The position numbers and the translations under genes are program-made. The notes beneath the pieces are model-generated. The model was not told the origin of the DNA and ran no database searches. It was given only the letters and a program-made list of their open reading frames with translations. Of a stretch of DNA of 64,000 nt, positions 34,818 through 45,001 are shown piece by piece. The first letter of the stretch is position 1. Each line of letters starts with the position of its first letter. This DNA comes from Rhodospirillales bacterium BBD 1991-14 (GTDB taxonomy: Bacteria; Pseudomonadota; Alphaproteobacteria; Kiloniellales; Kiloniellaceae), in the NCBI GenBank assembly GCA_001657395.1, contig LYSY01000003.1, positions 496,001 to 560,000 of the forward strand, given 5' to 3'.

Positions 34818-35959
34818 TACGACCCCACAGTCTCCGCGACCTTGCCGGCCGGGTCGCTTTCGCGCTCTTCCGGCAACTCGCCGAGATAGATGCCAAGGCC
34901 CTGAGCGGTGCGCACCAGCGGCCCTGCAATGTCGACGGCCTTGTAGCCGGCAATGGCATCGGTGATGGGAATGTCGACGACCTGACGGCCGCTCCAGGCG
35001 ACCATGCGGTCGAAGCGCCCGGTGGCGATCAGGTCGACCGCGTAGACCCCGAAGACCGAAGCCATCAGGCGGTCATGGTCGGTCGGCGGGCCGCCGCGCT
35101 GCAGATGCCCCAGAACGGTGACGCGGGTTTCCGAGCCTGTCTCCTCGGCGATGCGTGCGGCCAGGTAGTGGCCGACACCGCCGTAGGTGGAAGAGCCGTC
35201 GCCCTGAACCTGGCGGACGGCCTCGCCCGTCTCGGTCTTCACCGCCTCGGCCACCACGACCAGCGCGAAGTTGCGGCCCCGCGCCTTCAGGCTTTCGATC
35301 TTGCGCCCGATTCCCTCCAGGCTGTAGCCGATCTCGGGGATCAAAATGACGTCGGCGCCGCCGGCGATGCCGGCGCCGATGGCGATATGGCCGGCATCGC
35401 GGCCCATGACCTCCAGCACCATGACCCGCGAGTGGCTGGCCGCCGTGGGCTGCAGCTGGTCGAGCGCATCGGTCGCAATCTTCACGGCGGTGGCATAGCC
35501 GATGGAGACCTCCGTGTGGCCGAGGTCGTTGTCGATGGTCTTCGGCAGGGTAATCAGATCGATGCCGCCCTGCTGTGCGAGGCGCCGCAGGATGTCCTGA
35601 CTGCCGTCGCCGCCGATGCCGATGAGGGCATCGAGATCGAGATGGCGGTAGCCCTCGATCACCTCTTCGGAGCGGTCGATACGCCTGCCGTCGGCCATCG
35701 GAAAGTCGAAAGGATCGCCCTTGTTGGTGGTGCCGAGAATGGTCCCGCCGCGGCGCAGCAGGTTGCCATCGAAGATGCCAAGCTCCAGCACCTCTGCATC
35801 CACCGGCCGGGCCAGCAGCCCGGCGGTCCCGTTGTGGATACCCACCACCTGCCAGCCGTAGCCTTCTACCGCGCGGTGGACCACCGCGCGCAGCACCGCG
35901 TTCAGGCCGGCGCAATCGCCGCCACTGGTCAGGACTCCGATCCGCTTCTGCCTGCTCAT
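34817..35959 (-). CDS. 6-phosphofructokinase, mixed-substrate type
   Basis: A 380-residue phosphofructokinase of glycolysis. N-terminal GVLTSGGDCAGLNAVLRAVV binds nucleotide, and the catalytic loop PKTIDNDLGHTE holds the base Asp. GGDGS at 116-120 is the ATP-type residue set, but residue 140 is Lys (PKTIDND), a pyrophosphate-type feature; ATP-dependent PFKs carry Gly. This pairing marks the mixed-substrate (TIGR02483-like) group. The start is MSRQKRIGVLTSGG. TIGR02444 is coupled downstream. Confidence 0.87.
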   Translation of the reverse strand: MSRQKRIGVLTSGGDCAGLNAVLRAVVHRAVEGYGWQVVGIHNGTAGLLARPVDAEVLELGIFDGNLLRRGGTILGTTNKGDPFDFPMADGRRIDRSEEVIEGYRHLDLDALIGIGGDGSQDILRRLAQQGGIDLITLPKTIDNDLGHTEVSIGYATAVKIATDALDQLQPTAASHSRVMVLEVMGRDAGHIAIGAGIAGGADVILIPEIGYSLEGIGRKIESLKARGRNFALVVVAEAVKTETGEAVRQVQGDGSSTYGGVGHYLAARIAEETGSETRVTVLGHLQRGGPPTDHDRLMASVFGVYAVDLIATGRFDRMVAWSGRQVVDIPITDAIAGYKAVDIAGPLVRTAQGLGIYLGELPEERESDPAGKVAETVGS

Positions 35960-36153
35960 TGCCTGCGTCCGATCCTCTCTTGCCCTTCAGCCATGCCGGG
36001 CGTTGCCGTGCCGGGGTTGCCGTCCAGAAAAGACTATAGCAGCTTGTGCCGCCCAGACCGCCGGAATCCAGCCAGCGCCGGCCGTTTGCCGGGACTCCCA
36101 CAAAGCCGCCCGAAAGGCTATACTCGGGGCTCCCTCGCTTGCCTCAGATCGCC

Positions 36154-36360
36154 ATGGATCAACCCGATTTCGAACAAATGCGCCGTAAGCTGGCGGAGCT
36201 CAAGTCCGAGCACCGCGATCTCGACGACATCATCACCCAGCTCTCGGAGAACCCGCCGTTCGACCAGCTGCAGATGCAGCGGCTGAAAAAGCGCAAGCTG
36301 TCGCTGAAGGATCAGATCCTGAAGCTGGAAGACGCCCTGCTGCCCGACATCATCGCCTGA
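36154..36360 (+). CDS. DUF465 (YdcH-like) small protein
   Basis: A 68-residue coiled-coil-like protein (MDQPDFEQMRRKLAELKSEH, then LQMQRLKKRKLSLKDQILKL). It matches DUF465, like the gene at 33382, but the two are divergent. The ATG at 36154 begins the helical core. It is divergent from the phosphofructokinase gene and convergent with the diguanylate cyclase. Confidence 0.78.
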   Translation: MDQPDFEQMRRKLAELKSEHRDLDDIITQLSENPPFDQLQMQRLKKRKLSLKDQILKLEDALLPDIIA

Positions 36361-36412
36361 TCGGAAATAGGGCCCCGCCGGGAGAGGTCCCGAGGTACGG
36401 GACGCGGCGGCG

Positions 36413-37147
36413 CTAGGCCTGGCTGCGGCCGCGCTTGTTGGCGTACATCGCCCGGTCGGCCGCATCCAGAGCCTCATCCACCGGCTGTTCGGCACTCAGC
36501 GGATGAGCGCCAACGGCCACGGACAGCGGCAGGGTCGAGCCGTTCCACTCGACCTCTTCGGCGGCGATCACCTGGGCCAGGCTTTCCGCCTTGGCCTGGG
36601 CGGCCGCCACGTCGGACTGGGCCAGGATCACACCGAACTCGTCGCCGCCCAGACGCCCGACGACGTCGGATGCGCGGACGTTGCGCAGCAGGATCTCGGC
36701 GATCCGCCTCAGGGCTGCGTCGCCCGCGCCATGACCATGGCGGTCGTTGATCTGCTTCATCCCGTTGACATCGAAGTAGAGCACGCTGCCGGCCGCACCG
36801 TAGCGTTCGGCGAAGGCGGACATGCGGGTCAGCTCGCGGATGAAGGCGCGGCGGTTGAGAACCGGCGCCAGGGTATCCTGGTCGGCCAGCTCCTCCAGGT
36901 AGCCGACGCGCTGGCGCGCTTCCTCCAGTTCCTGGCGCAACTCGTAGACCTCGGCCATGAGCTGCTGAAGGGCCTGGCGCACCTTGGGCGTCAGTTCGGC
37001 CGCCGGAATGCCCATAACGCTCGCCACGTCCTCGGGCGCCGACACCGGCGCGCGGGCATTCGATTCGGCCTTGCGATAGGCGGTCTTGGCCTGCACGGCC
37101 GAAGCGCCGGAAACCGGGGCGGGAGCGCCTGTGTTACGGACCTTCAT
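36413..37147 (-). CDS. GGDEF-domain diguanylate cyclase
   Basis: A 244-residue protein that would make cyclic di-GMP from two GTP. A low-complexity N-terminus (about 1-45) leads into a coiled coil (about 60-90, QLMAEVYELRQELEEARQRV), then a GGDEF domain (about 90-244). The active-site motif GGDEF is at 167-171 and the inhibitory RxxD site, RASD, at 158-161, so it should be active and feedback-inhibited. No sensory domain or membrane segment is visible. The start has GGAAGG upstream. Confidence 0.88.
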   Translation of the reverse strand: MKVRNTGAPAPVSGASAVQAKTAYRKAESNARAPVSAPEDVASVMGIPAAELTPKVRQALQQLMAEVYELRQELEEARQRVGYLEELADQDTLAPVLNRRAFIRELTRMSAFAERYGAAGSVLYFDVNGMKQINDRHGHGAGDAALRRIAEILLRNVRASDVVGRLGGDEFGVILAQSDVAAAQAKAESLAQVIAAEEVEWNGSTLPLSVAVGAHPLSAEQPVDEALDAADRAMYANKRGRSQA

Positions 37148-37291
37148 GCCACCTTCCAATACCATCCGCCATCCGCAAGCCTGCCGCCGGACCCGGGCTT
37201 CCCGGACCGGCTGAGGCCCCTTGCGGCGCTGCTGGCGACCCAATCTAGCACGAAGCTTAACCCTTGATAGTAAACGCTTCGTTCATAAACT

Positions 37292-37334
37292 CTCCGCCCC
37301 GGAAGGCCGGAAACGGACGCTTTCCGGGGCGGAG
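37292..37334. repeat. 13-bp inverted repeat upstream of purE
   Basis: CTCCGCCCCGGAA (37292-37304) pairs perfectly with TTCCGGGGCGGAG (37322-37334) across a 17-nt loop. It lies in the 360-base spacer between the divergent cyclase and purE genes. It could be a transcript-leader hairpin of purE. No T-run follows. Confidence 0.6.
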
Positions 37335-37410
37335 CCGATTGCTTGCCTCCCGGGCTGAGAGCCCAGATAATGCCGCCTTCCTCAGGCGCGCCGCCGGACC
37401 CTTTCGGTTT

Positions 37411-37440
37411 CTGGGCGGTCCCTGGGCGGTCCCTGGGCGG
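37411..37440. repeat. 11-bp tandem repeat in purE leader
   Basis: CTGGGCGGTCC is repeated at 37411-37421 and 37422-37432, with CTGGGCGG to 37440. Related GGGCG words continue to about 37470. Confidence 0.75.
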
Positions 37441-37507
37441 TTTCAGGGCGATTTCTGGGCGGGCCCTTGGCGGTCGACTTACGAAAAAACGGGGGACAGG
37501 CGAGAGA

Positions 37508-38020
37508 ATGAACGGGGGCTCGGGAACCGGGGGCCCGGCGGAGGTCGGGATCATTATGGGCAGTCAGTCGGACTGGCCGACCATGAAACACGCGGCGGCG
37601 GTGCTGGACGACCTCGGCATCGCCCACGAGTGCCGGATCGTCTCCGCCCACCGCACGCCAAAGCGCCTCTACGACTATGCCGCCACTGCGCGGGACCGGG
37701 GTCTCAAGGTGATCATCGCGGGCGCCGGCGGGGCCGCGCACCTGCCCGGGATGACAGCGGCCATGACCCCCCTGCCGGTTTTCGGCGTACCCATCGAAAG
37801 CCGGGCCCTCAGCGGCAAGGACTCCCTGCTGTCGATCGTGCAGATGCCTGGCGGCGTTCCGGTGGGGACCCTGGCCATCGGGCGGGCCGGGGCAACCAAC
37901 GCCGCGCTCCTCGCCGCCGCCGTGCTGGCGCTCTCCAACGCCGGGCTGGCCCGCGCGCTGGACGACTGGCGGAGCCGGCAGACCGCCTCTGTTGCAGAGG
38001 AACCGGTGGACGAAACGTGA
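37508..38020 (+). CDS. purE: N5-carboxyaminoimidazole ribonucleotide mutase
   Basis: A 170-residue class I PurE converting N5-CAIR to CAIR in purine synthesis. The N-terminal [16 protein letters not shown] and central [15 protein letters not shown] supply substrate-binding Ser/Asp and the catalytic His; [14 protein letters not shown] and [19 protein letters not shown] are family hallmarks. The ATG at 37508 starts a short nine-residue lead. purK overlaps by four bases. Confidence 0.93.
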   Translation: MNGGSGTGGPAEVGIIMGSQSDWPTMKHAAAVLDDLGIAHECRIVSAHRTPKRLYDYAATARDRGLKVIIAGAGGAAHLPGMTAAMTPLPVFGVPIESRALSGKDSLLSIVQMPGGVPVGTLAIGRAGATNAALLAAAVLALSNAGLARALDDWRSRQTASVAEEPVDET

Positions 38021-39174
38021 GCGTGAACGACCCCGACCTGGCGAAACCCGCCGCGCCGGAAGAGGCCGCAACGACCCCGCGGCCCGACCCCTCGCAGCCG
38101 CTGCCCCCCGGCAGCCGCATCGGCATCCTCGGCAGCGGACAGCTCGGCCGCATGGCCGCCCTGGCTGCGGCGCGTCTGGGTTACCGCTGCCACGCTTTCG
38201 GCCCGGAGGCGAATGCGCCGGCCAATCAGGTCTGCGATGCTGCCACGGTGGCGGCCTACGACGATGTCGAGGCGCTGAAGCGCTTTGCCGGTGCCGTTGA
38301 CGTGGTGACCTTCGAGTTCGAGAACATCCCGCTTTCCACCGTCGAGGTGCTGGAGGCTCTGGTGCCCTTGCGCCCAGGCGCAAAGGTGCTCTCCATCTGT
38401 CAGCACCGGCTGCGCGAAAAGGACTTCTGCCGCAGCGTATCGGTGCCCACCGCCGACTACCGTCCGGCGCACGACGCGGACGGGCTTGTGGAAGCCGTCG
38501 CCGCCATCGGCCGGCCCTGCATCCTGAAGTCGGCGGAGCTGGGCTACGACGGCAAGGGCCAGGTGCGCATCGACGCCGACAGCGACCTGGAGGCAGCCTG
38601 GGCAGCCATGCGCGGCCACGCCGCGGAGGCCGTGGGGATCGTCGAAGCGGTGGTCGAGTTCCGCATGGAAATCTCTGTCATCGTCGCGCGTGGCAGCGAC
38701 GGTGCCATGCGCACCTATGTCCCGGTGGAGAACCGCCACCGCAACCACATCCTCGACGAGACCATTGTGCCGGCCAACCTGAGTCAGGACCTGTCGGACA
38801 AGGCCGAGGCCATCGCCCGCCACCTGGCCCAGGAAATGGGTCTGGTCGGGCTGCTGGCGGTGGAGATGTTCGTCACCCACGACGGCAAGGTGCTGGTCAA
38901 CGAGATGGCGCCGCGGCCGCACAACTCCGGCCACTGGAGCCTGGATGCCTGCGTCACCTCGCAGTTCGAACAGTTTATCCGGGCCGTTGCCGGGCTGCCT
39001 TTGGGCGCCACCGAACGGCTCTGCGACGCGGTGATGAAGAACCTGCTGGGCGACGAAGTCGACGACTGGCGGAAGATCCTGAGCGACCCCGGCAGTAAGC
39101 TGCACCTCTACGGCAAGGCCTCCGCCCGGCCCGGCCGCAAGATGGGCCATGTCACGCGCCTGATCCGCCGCTAG
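38017..39174 (+). CDS. purK: 5-(carboxyamino)imidazole ribonucleotide synthase
   Basis: A 385-residue ATP-grasp enzyme that carboxylates AIR to N5-CAIR for PurE. The N-terminal domain begins [20 protein letters not shown]; the ATP-grasp core has [12 protein letters not shown] and [15 protein letters not shown]. The GTG at 38017 overlaps the purE stop (GTGA), a translationally coupled pair; GTG 38023 is the alternative. A Pro/Glu-rich N-terminal extension of about 30 residues precedes the fold. Confidence 0.93.
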   Translation: MSVNDPDLAKPAAPEEAATTPRPDPSQPLPPGSRIGILGSGQLGRMAALAAARLGYRCHAFGPEANAPANQVCDAATVAAYDDVEALKRFAGAVDVVTFEFENIPLSTVEVLEALVPLRPGAKVLSICQHRLREKDFCRSVSVPTADYRPAHDADGLVEAVAAIGRPCILKSAELGYDGKGQVRIDADSDLEAAWAAMRGHAAEAVGIVEAVVEFRMEISVIVARGSDGAMRTYVPVENRHRNHILDETIVPANLSQDLSDKAEAIARHLAQEMGLVGLLAVEMFVTHDGKVLVNEMAPRPHNSGHWSLDACVTSQFEQFIRAVAGLPLGATERLCDAVMKNLLGDEVDDWRKILSDPGSKLHLYGKASARPGRKMGHVTRLIRR

Positions 39175-39195
39175 CGCGGGCCAGTCGGGCGTGGA

Positions 39196-39803
39196 TCAGT
39201 CGGGCGCATCGAAGGCAAGGGCATCCGGTCTGTAGTTGAAGGCTTCAAGCCGCGCCTCGGCGCTGCCGTTCAACGGTCCGAGCCGCAGAACCGTGAGGCT
39301 TGCCGGGCTGACCGGAACGACACGCCCGGGGCTGAGTCCCAGGAGGCCTTCCAGCAGGGCGCGGATGACGCCGCCATGGGCGACCATCAAGGCGCGCTCC
39401 AAAGCGCCGCTGCGCAGCCCGGCCACGACACCGTTGGTGCGCTGCTTGAAAGTCTGCCAGCTCTCGCCGCCCGGCGGCGTATAGATGCCGCTGCGCCAAC
39501 CCTGGAAGGCCTGGGCGTTCTCCGTCATCAGGTCGTCGATGTTCTGCCCGGTCCAGCGGCCGACATTGATCTCCCGCAGCGCGGGGACCGGCTCATGCTC
39601 GGCGTAACCCAGCAGCTCGGCCGTCTCCCGGGTGCGGGTCAGGTCGGAGACCAGCACCCTTTCCGGCTGGAAGCGCTGGACCGTGGCGGAAAGCGCGCGC
39701 GCCTGATCGCGCCCGCGCTCCGACAGGCCGACATCGGCCTGGCCTTGCAGCAGGCGCTGCGCGTTCCATTCCGATTCACCGTGCCGCACGAGAAAGAGGC
39801 GCA

Positions 39804-39804
<1 letters not shown>
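39196..39804 (-). CDS. Histidine phosphatase family protein
   Basis: A 202-residue branch-1 phosphoglycerate-mutase-like phosphatase. The catalytic RHG motif (LFLVRHGESEWN) begins at once, with Arg in LTRTRETAELL and the second histidine in MVAHGGVIRAL. The ATG at 39804 overlaps the stop of the ABC ATPase gene (TGATG), so it belongs to that operon and probably releases phosphate from the imported compound. CobC-type function is less likely in this context. Confidence 0.85.
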
Positions 39805-40919
<1,115 letters not shown>

Positions 40920-40937
40920 GGTCTTCAGATCGCTTCT

Positions 40938-42683
40938 TCAGTTCTTCAGCCAGGGTTGCGACTTCGCCTGCAACTTGTTGGCCAGCAGGGAGACGGCAAC
41001 CGAGATCCCCAGGATGACCACCGCGACAGCGTTGGCGAACTGGGCAAAGCCCTCGGAAGCGTAGCGGTAGGCCACCACGCTCAGCACCGGCATGGTCGGC
41101 GTGAACAACAGCACGACCAGCGAGAGGTCGCGCACGATCTTCACGAAGACCAAGAGCGCGCCGGCGCTCAGCCCGCGGATCGACAGCGGAATGGTGATGG
41201 CCGAAAGGCGCCTCAGGAAGCCCGCCCCTGTAAGGCGCGCGCTCTCCTCAAGGTCGCCGCTGACCTGCTGGATCACCGCCCGGCCGGTCTGGACCGCAAA
41301 GGGCAGCAGAAAGGCCGTCGCCGCCAGGACCAGCAGGGCAAAGGTGCCGTAGAGCGCGGGAAAAGGCCCGATCGGCGCGCCGTAGAGGGCAATGTAAGCG
41401 GCCCCGAAGGCGATGCCGGGAATGAACAGCGGCAGGAAGCAGAGCTGACTGACGGTGGTGGGGATCACGCCGCGCTTGGCGCGCACCAGACTGTAGGACA
41501 CCAGCAGGCCCAGGACCGTGCCCACGGCGGCCACGGTGAAGCCGAGGCCGAGCGTGATGGTCAGGGCCGACAGGATGTCCGGATTGTAGGCGATGCCCGC
41601 CAGGCCCTGCGCGATGGAGGGCGTCGACTGGCCGATCCAGTAGTGCAGCGTCCAGTTCGAAAACAGGGCCGAGGACGAGGGCGCGAAGCTGGACGCGATG
41701 AGCACGAAGATCGGCACGATGGTGGCAAAGACGGAGATGCCGATCGCCGCTGCGCAGAGCGGCCAGCGCAGTCCGCCGAGGTCGAAGCGCTTGGCGCGCC
41801 CGCCCTTGCCGGTGATGGTCGCATACGACCGCCGCCCGGTTATCAGCCGGTTGCCGAGCCAGAGAAAGAAGGCCGAGATCAGCACCAGAAGGATGGCGAT
41901 CACGTAGCCGCGCGCGGTCTGGCCCACCTCCATCATGCCGAAGATGCGGGTCGAGAGCGTCTGCATGCGCACCGGCAGGCCGAGCAGCGCCGGCACCGCG
42001 AAGTTGGAAACGCCGCCGGCAAAGGCCAGCGAACCGCCGGCGATCACCGCCGGCAGGGTGACGGGCAGGATGATGCCGAAGAAGACCGTGCGCCGCTTGG
42101 CACCGGCCATCTGCGCCGCCTCGACAAGATCGGAGTTCACGGTTGCCAAAGCCGCTGCGATCACGGTGAAGGTCAGCGAATAGTAGTGCGTGATCAGCAC
42201 AATGAGCGAAGGCACCATGCCCCAGGCAAGCCAGTCGGGAATGTCGAGGCCAAGGCCCTGGAGAAAGCCGATCTGCCCGCCCAGCCGCTCGTTGCGGAAC
42301 AGCACGCTCCAGGCCATGGCGGCCGCAAAACTGGGGATCATGAACGGCAGGGTCGAAAGGACGGCGATGGTGCGCCGGAACGGCACATCGGTCATCACCA
42401 CCAGCCAGGCCAGGAAGCCGCCGATGAGCACGCAGCCCCCGGCCACCGCGGCGCCGATGATCATGGTGTTGGTCAGCGGCTTGTAGAACAGGTTCGGCGA
42501 GAGGCGGCTGGAGAGAACGTCGCGCCAGGCCCCCAGGGTCTCCGGCGCCAGGGTGACGAGCGTGATCTTCAGCAGCGGAGCGGCGATCAGGATTGCCACC
42601 ACCGCCAGTACAAAAAGCGAAAGACTGCGGCCCGGGGCGGCGAAAAACCGCCGCCCCGAGGCGCTGAGGGCAAGCTCTGACAC
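40938..42683 (-). CDS. ABC transporter permease with two fused permease domains
   Basis: A permease of about 580 residues with two binding-protein-dependent transport domains in tandem, as in ferric (FbpB) and sugar-phosphate (AfuB) importers, giving about 12 transmembrane helices. EAA-like loops are visible: EAAQMAGAKRRTVFFGIILP in the first half and ARLTGAGFLRRLSAITIPLS in the second. The GTG at 42683 is chosen to avoid a 73-bp overlap with the binding-protein gene; an ATG at 42770 is possible. Confidence 0.83.
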   Translation of the reverse strand: MSELALSASGRRFFAAPGRSLSLFVLAVVAILIAAPLLKITLVTLAPETLGAWRDVLSSRLSPNLFYKPLTNTMIIGAAVAGGCVLIGGFLAWLVVMTDVPFRRTIAVLSTLPFMIPSFAAAMAWSVLFRNERLGGQIGFLQGLGLDIPDWLAWGMVPSLIVLITHYYSLTFTVIAAALATVNSDLVEAAQMAGAKRRTVFFGIILPVTLPAVIAGGSLAFAGGVSNFAVPALLGLPVRMQTLSTRIFGMMEVGQTARGYVIAILLVLISAFFLWLGNRLITGRRSYATITGKGGRAKRFDLGGLRWPLCAAAIGISVFATIVPIFVLIASSFAPSSSALFSNWTLHYWIGQSTPSIAQGLAGIAYNPDILSALTITLGLGFTVAAVGTVLGLLVSYSLVRAKRGVIPTTVSQLCFLPLFIPGIAFGAAYIALYGAPIGPFPALYGTFALLVLAATAFLLPFAVQTGRAVIQQVSGDLEESARLTGAGFLRRLSAITIPLSIRGLSAGALLVFVKIVRDLSLVVLLFTPTMPVLSVVAYRYASEGFAQFANAVAVVILGISVAVSLLANKLQAKSQPWLKN

Positions 42684-42697
42684 GGAGGTCTTGCCGG

Positions 42698-43834
42698 CTA
42701 CTGCAGCGTCAGAACCAGATCGGCGACCTCTGCGCGGATCGTCGCGGTCTTTTCCGGGTTCACGCGCCACGCGGCAAACTCCGACAGCGGAACGGCATCG
42801 GGATGCGGCACGATATCGGTCCGCGTGGCGTAGTCGCCCGGCACGTAGAACGGCTTGAAGCCGGCACCGCCCGTTTCCGATTCATCGCCCATGAGGAAGT
42901 CGATGACAAGGCGGGCGGCTGCCGGGTTCTTGGCGCCCTCGGCGATGCCCAGCACCGCCGGAAAGACGATACCCGGCGACGGTTCGACGGAGTTGGCAAG
43001 CTGCAGGGCCCAGCCCTCCTCCGCGTTGTCGCGGCGGTCCGAATAGCTGGTAAACCCTATCGGCGGATTGCTCTGCCCCAGCTTGCCCACCGCGGCATTC
43101 ACATCGTCGGTGGAGCCCACCAGGATGACGTCATTGGCGAAGAGATCGGCGATGAACTGCTCGCCGGCGTTGTTGACGCCGGAGGCCAGCGCGATCTTCT
43201 TGCCGAACTGCGCCTCATAGGCGGCGGCCATGGCGTCGGACTGCAGGACGATCTCGGTCATCAGATCCAGATAGTCGCCGCGCTGCAGCGGGTCGACCAT
43301 CACCACGCGGCCCTTCCAGGGTGCCGTGGTCAGCTCCCAGAGATTGCTCACCGGCGGCCCGTCCGGATGGGTCTCCTCATTGTACATCAGCACCTTGGTG
43401 GAGAGGCGCTGGGCCAGGAGCGGATTCTTGAACTCGGCGGGCACGCGGTCGGCCACCCGCGGCGGCACGTAAGGACCGATGATGCCGGCGCCCAGCAGCT
43501 TGTCGAAGACCACCGGCGCATCGGAAATGTAGACGACATCGGCATTGGCAACGCCGGCCTGATGCTCCGCCTGCAGACGCGTGATCTGCTCGGTGGAGGA
43601 GATATCGTAACCGACGAGGTCGATCTCCGGATAGGCCTCCTCAAAGGCCGCTTCGACCTTCTTGATCCGACTGGTGAAGGAATAGACGACCACCTGGCCC
43701 TCGGCCTTGGCGGCGTCGAGAAGTTCCTCCGGCGACTTCTTGTCCATATCGGCGGCCAGCGCCGACACCGTCAGCGCGGGCAAGGCCAGCGCGCCCAAGG
43801 CAACAACTGCTACTGACTGCAAAAGACTCTTCAT
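42698..43834 (-). CDS. Extracellular solute-binding protein (AfuA/FbpA type)
   Basis: A 378-residue periplasmic binding protein with a signal peptide (SVAVVALGALALPALTVSAL, cleavage near ALAAD). The mature protein starts in the group-1 style used for iron or sugar phosphates (EGQVVVYSFTSRIKKVEAAF). The hinge segment YNEETHPDGPPVSNLWELTT is typical. No iron-binding Tyr-Tyr pair is obvious. With the RpiR regulator and phosphatase, an organic phosphate or other phosphorylated ligand is more likely than iron. Confidence 0.85.
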   Translation of the reverse strand: MKSLLQSVAVVALGALALPALTVSALAADMDKKSPEELLDAAKAEGQVVVYSFTSRIKKVEAAFEEAYPEIDLVGYDISSTEQITRLQAEHQAGVANADVVYISDAPVVFDKLLGAGIIGPYVPPRVADRVPAEFKNPLLAQRLSTKVLMYNEETHPDGPPVSNLWELTTAPWKGRVVMVDPLQRGDYLDLMTEIVLQSDAMAAAYEAQFGKKIALASGVNNAGEQFIADLFANDVILVGSTDDVNAAVGKLGQSNPPIGFTSYSDRRDNAEEGWALQLANSVEPSPGIVFPAVLGIAEGAKNPAAARLVIDFLMGDESETGGAGFKPFYVPGDYATRTDIVPHPDAVPLSEFAAWRVNPEKTATIRAEVADLVLTLQ

Positions 43835-43879
43835 GGTCTCGTCTCCCCGTTTGTCGAGGCCGGGCCCGATGACCCGCCC

Positions 43880-44719
43880 TCAAGGCTCAAAGCGTTTGAT
43901 CAGGTCTCCCAAGGTCTCCAGGACGCGCAGCGAGCGCTCCTCGTTGCGCCGCGCAAGCTGCAACACCAGGGCGTTGCAGATGGTCATCGGCACGAGCAGG
44001 GTCTGAAAACCTTCGCGGCGCCCGCTGCGCGGGGCCGACACAAGGTGGTCTGCCGGCGGGTTCAGGGTCGGGCCGATGGTGCCGGAGACGGCGATCGTGG
44101 CCGCGCCGAGGGCCTTGGCCCGTTCGATGACCGCGGCGTAGTGGCGCGGCTGGCGCCGGAACGCGAAAGCGATCACCGCGTCTTCGGCCGTCATCTCGAC
44201 AAGCTGTTCGGCGAGGTCGCGGCCGTCGCCGCGCAGGCGCACGACGCTGATGCCGAAGCGGCGGAAGCGCCGCTCCATCATCACCGCCAGGGTTTCGGCA
44301 TTGCCGCGCGCGAAGAGAAAGACCTTGCGGGCCCGGTGCAGCACATCGGCGATCTCGGCGATGCGCTCGACCGAGAGATACTTCGGCAGATCCTCGAGCG
44401 CCTCGACCTCCTGCGCCACCAGGCCGGCGATCAGGTCAGAGCCGCGCGTTTCCTCCAGCGTCGTGCGGACGCGCAGCGCCGGATCACTGCGGACGATGAA
44501 CTCGTCACGCAGCGCATCGCGAAAACCGGCGTAGCTCTGGAACCCCAGCTTACGGGCGAGGCGCGAGGCGGTGGCCTCGTGAACGCCGATGGACTGGGCA
44601 AGCTCGGAGGCCGTGCCCAGCGCCGCCGCGCGCGGCTTGGCGACGATCTCCTGCACCATTTTGCGCTCGGCCGGCGTCAGCCGCTCAGCCGCGTCCTTGA
44701 TCCGCAGCACGATGGACAT
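43880..44719 (-). CDS. MurR/RpiR-family transcriptional regulator
   Basis: A 279-residue regulator with an N-terminal RpiR helix-turn-helix (about 15-75: ERKMVQEIVAKPRAAALGTA, then IGVHEATASRLARKLGFQSY) and a C-terminal SIS domain (about 125-255), which usually binds a phosphorylated sugar (VFLFARGNAETLAVMMERRF). It is the first gene of the transporter operon. GGGAGG lies upstream of the ATG at 44719. Repressor control by an imported sugar phosphate is inferred. Confidence 0.88.
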   Translation of the reverse strand: MSIVLRIKDAAERLTPAERKMVQEIVAKPRAAALGTASELAQSIGVHEATASRLARKLGFQSYAGFRDALRDEFIVRSDPALRVRTTLEETRGSDLIAGLVAQEVEALEDLPKYLSVERIAEIADVLHRARKVFLFARGNAETLAVMMERRFRRFGISVVRLRGDGRDLAEQLVEMTAEDAVIAFAFRRQPRHYAAVIERAKALGAATIAVSGTIGPTLNPPADHLVSAPRSGRREGFQTLLVPMTICNALVLQLARRNEERSLRVLETLGDLIKRFEP

Positions 44720-44821
44720 GCCCGGCTTTCCTCCCGACCCCGTTTCACCGGAGGTTGACTGTAAGCCAAATCGTTTACCCGACACTTAGCTTATGCACGC
44801 AACATTGCAGAATTAAGTCAG

Positions 44822-44842
44822 TTTTGCAAAGTTTCTTGCAAA
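44822..44842. promoter_or_regulatory. Candidate operator: repeated TTGCAA words
   Basis: TTTTGCAAAG and, 13 bases on, CTTGCAAATC place two TTGCAAA half-sites, the first forming the perfect palindrome TTTGCAAA (44823-44830), about 100 bp upstream of the RpiR start. A third TTGCA is near 44805. The spacing fits an operator for the RpiR-type protein. Confidence 0.4.
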
Positions 44843-45001
44843 TCATGCCCGGACTGCGCCCTAGCGGCATGCCACAGCCGTCCGCGAGCACGCCACGGCA
44901 GCGCCAAGCGGAAAAGCTTCGCAGGAAGAGTACTTTTGATTTCAGAGAGCTAGAACGTCATCCCTTGCCGGGGCAGCAGCGCCCGCCGGGACGAAACCGC
45001 G

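Noticed and set aside
37264-38016. In-frame upstream extension of purK covering purE.
   Set aside because: purE is encoded in another frame in this stretch with clear motifs; purK starts at the overlapping GTG.
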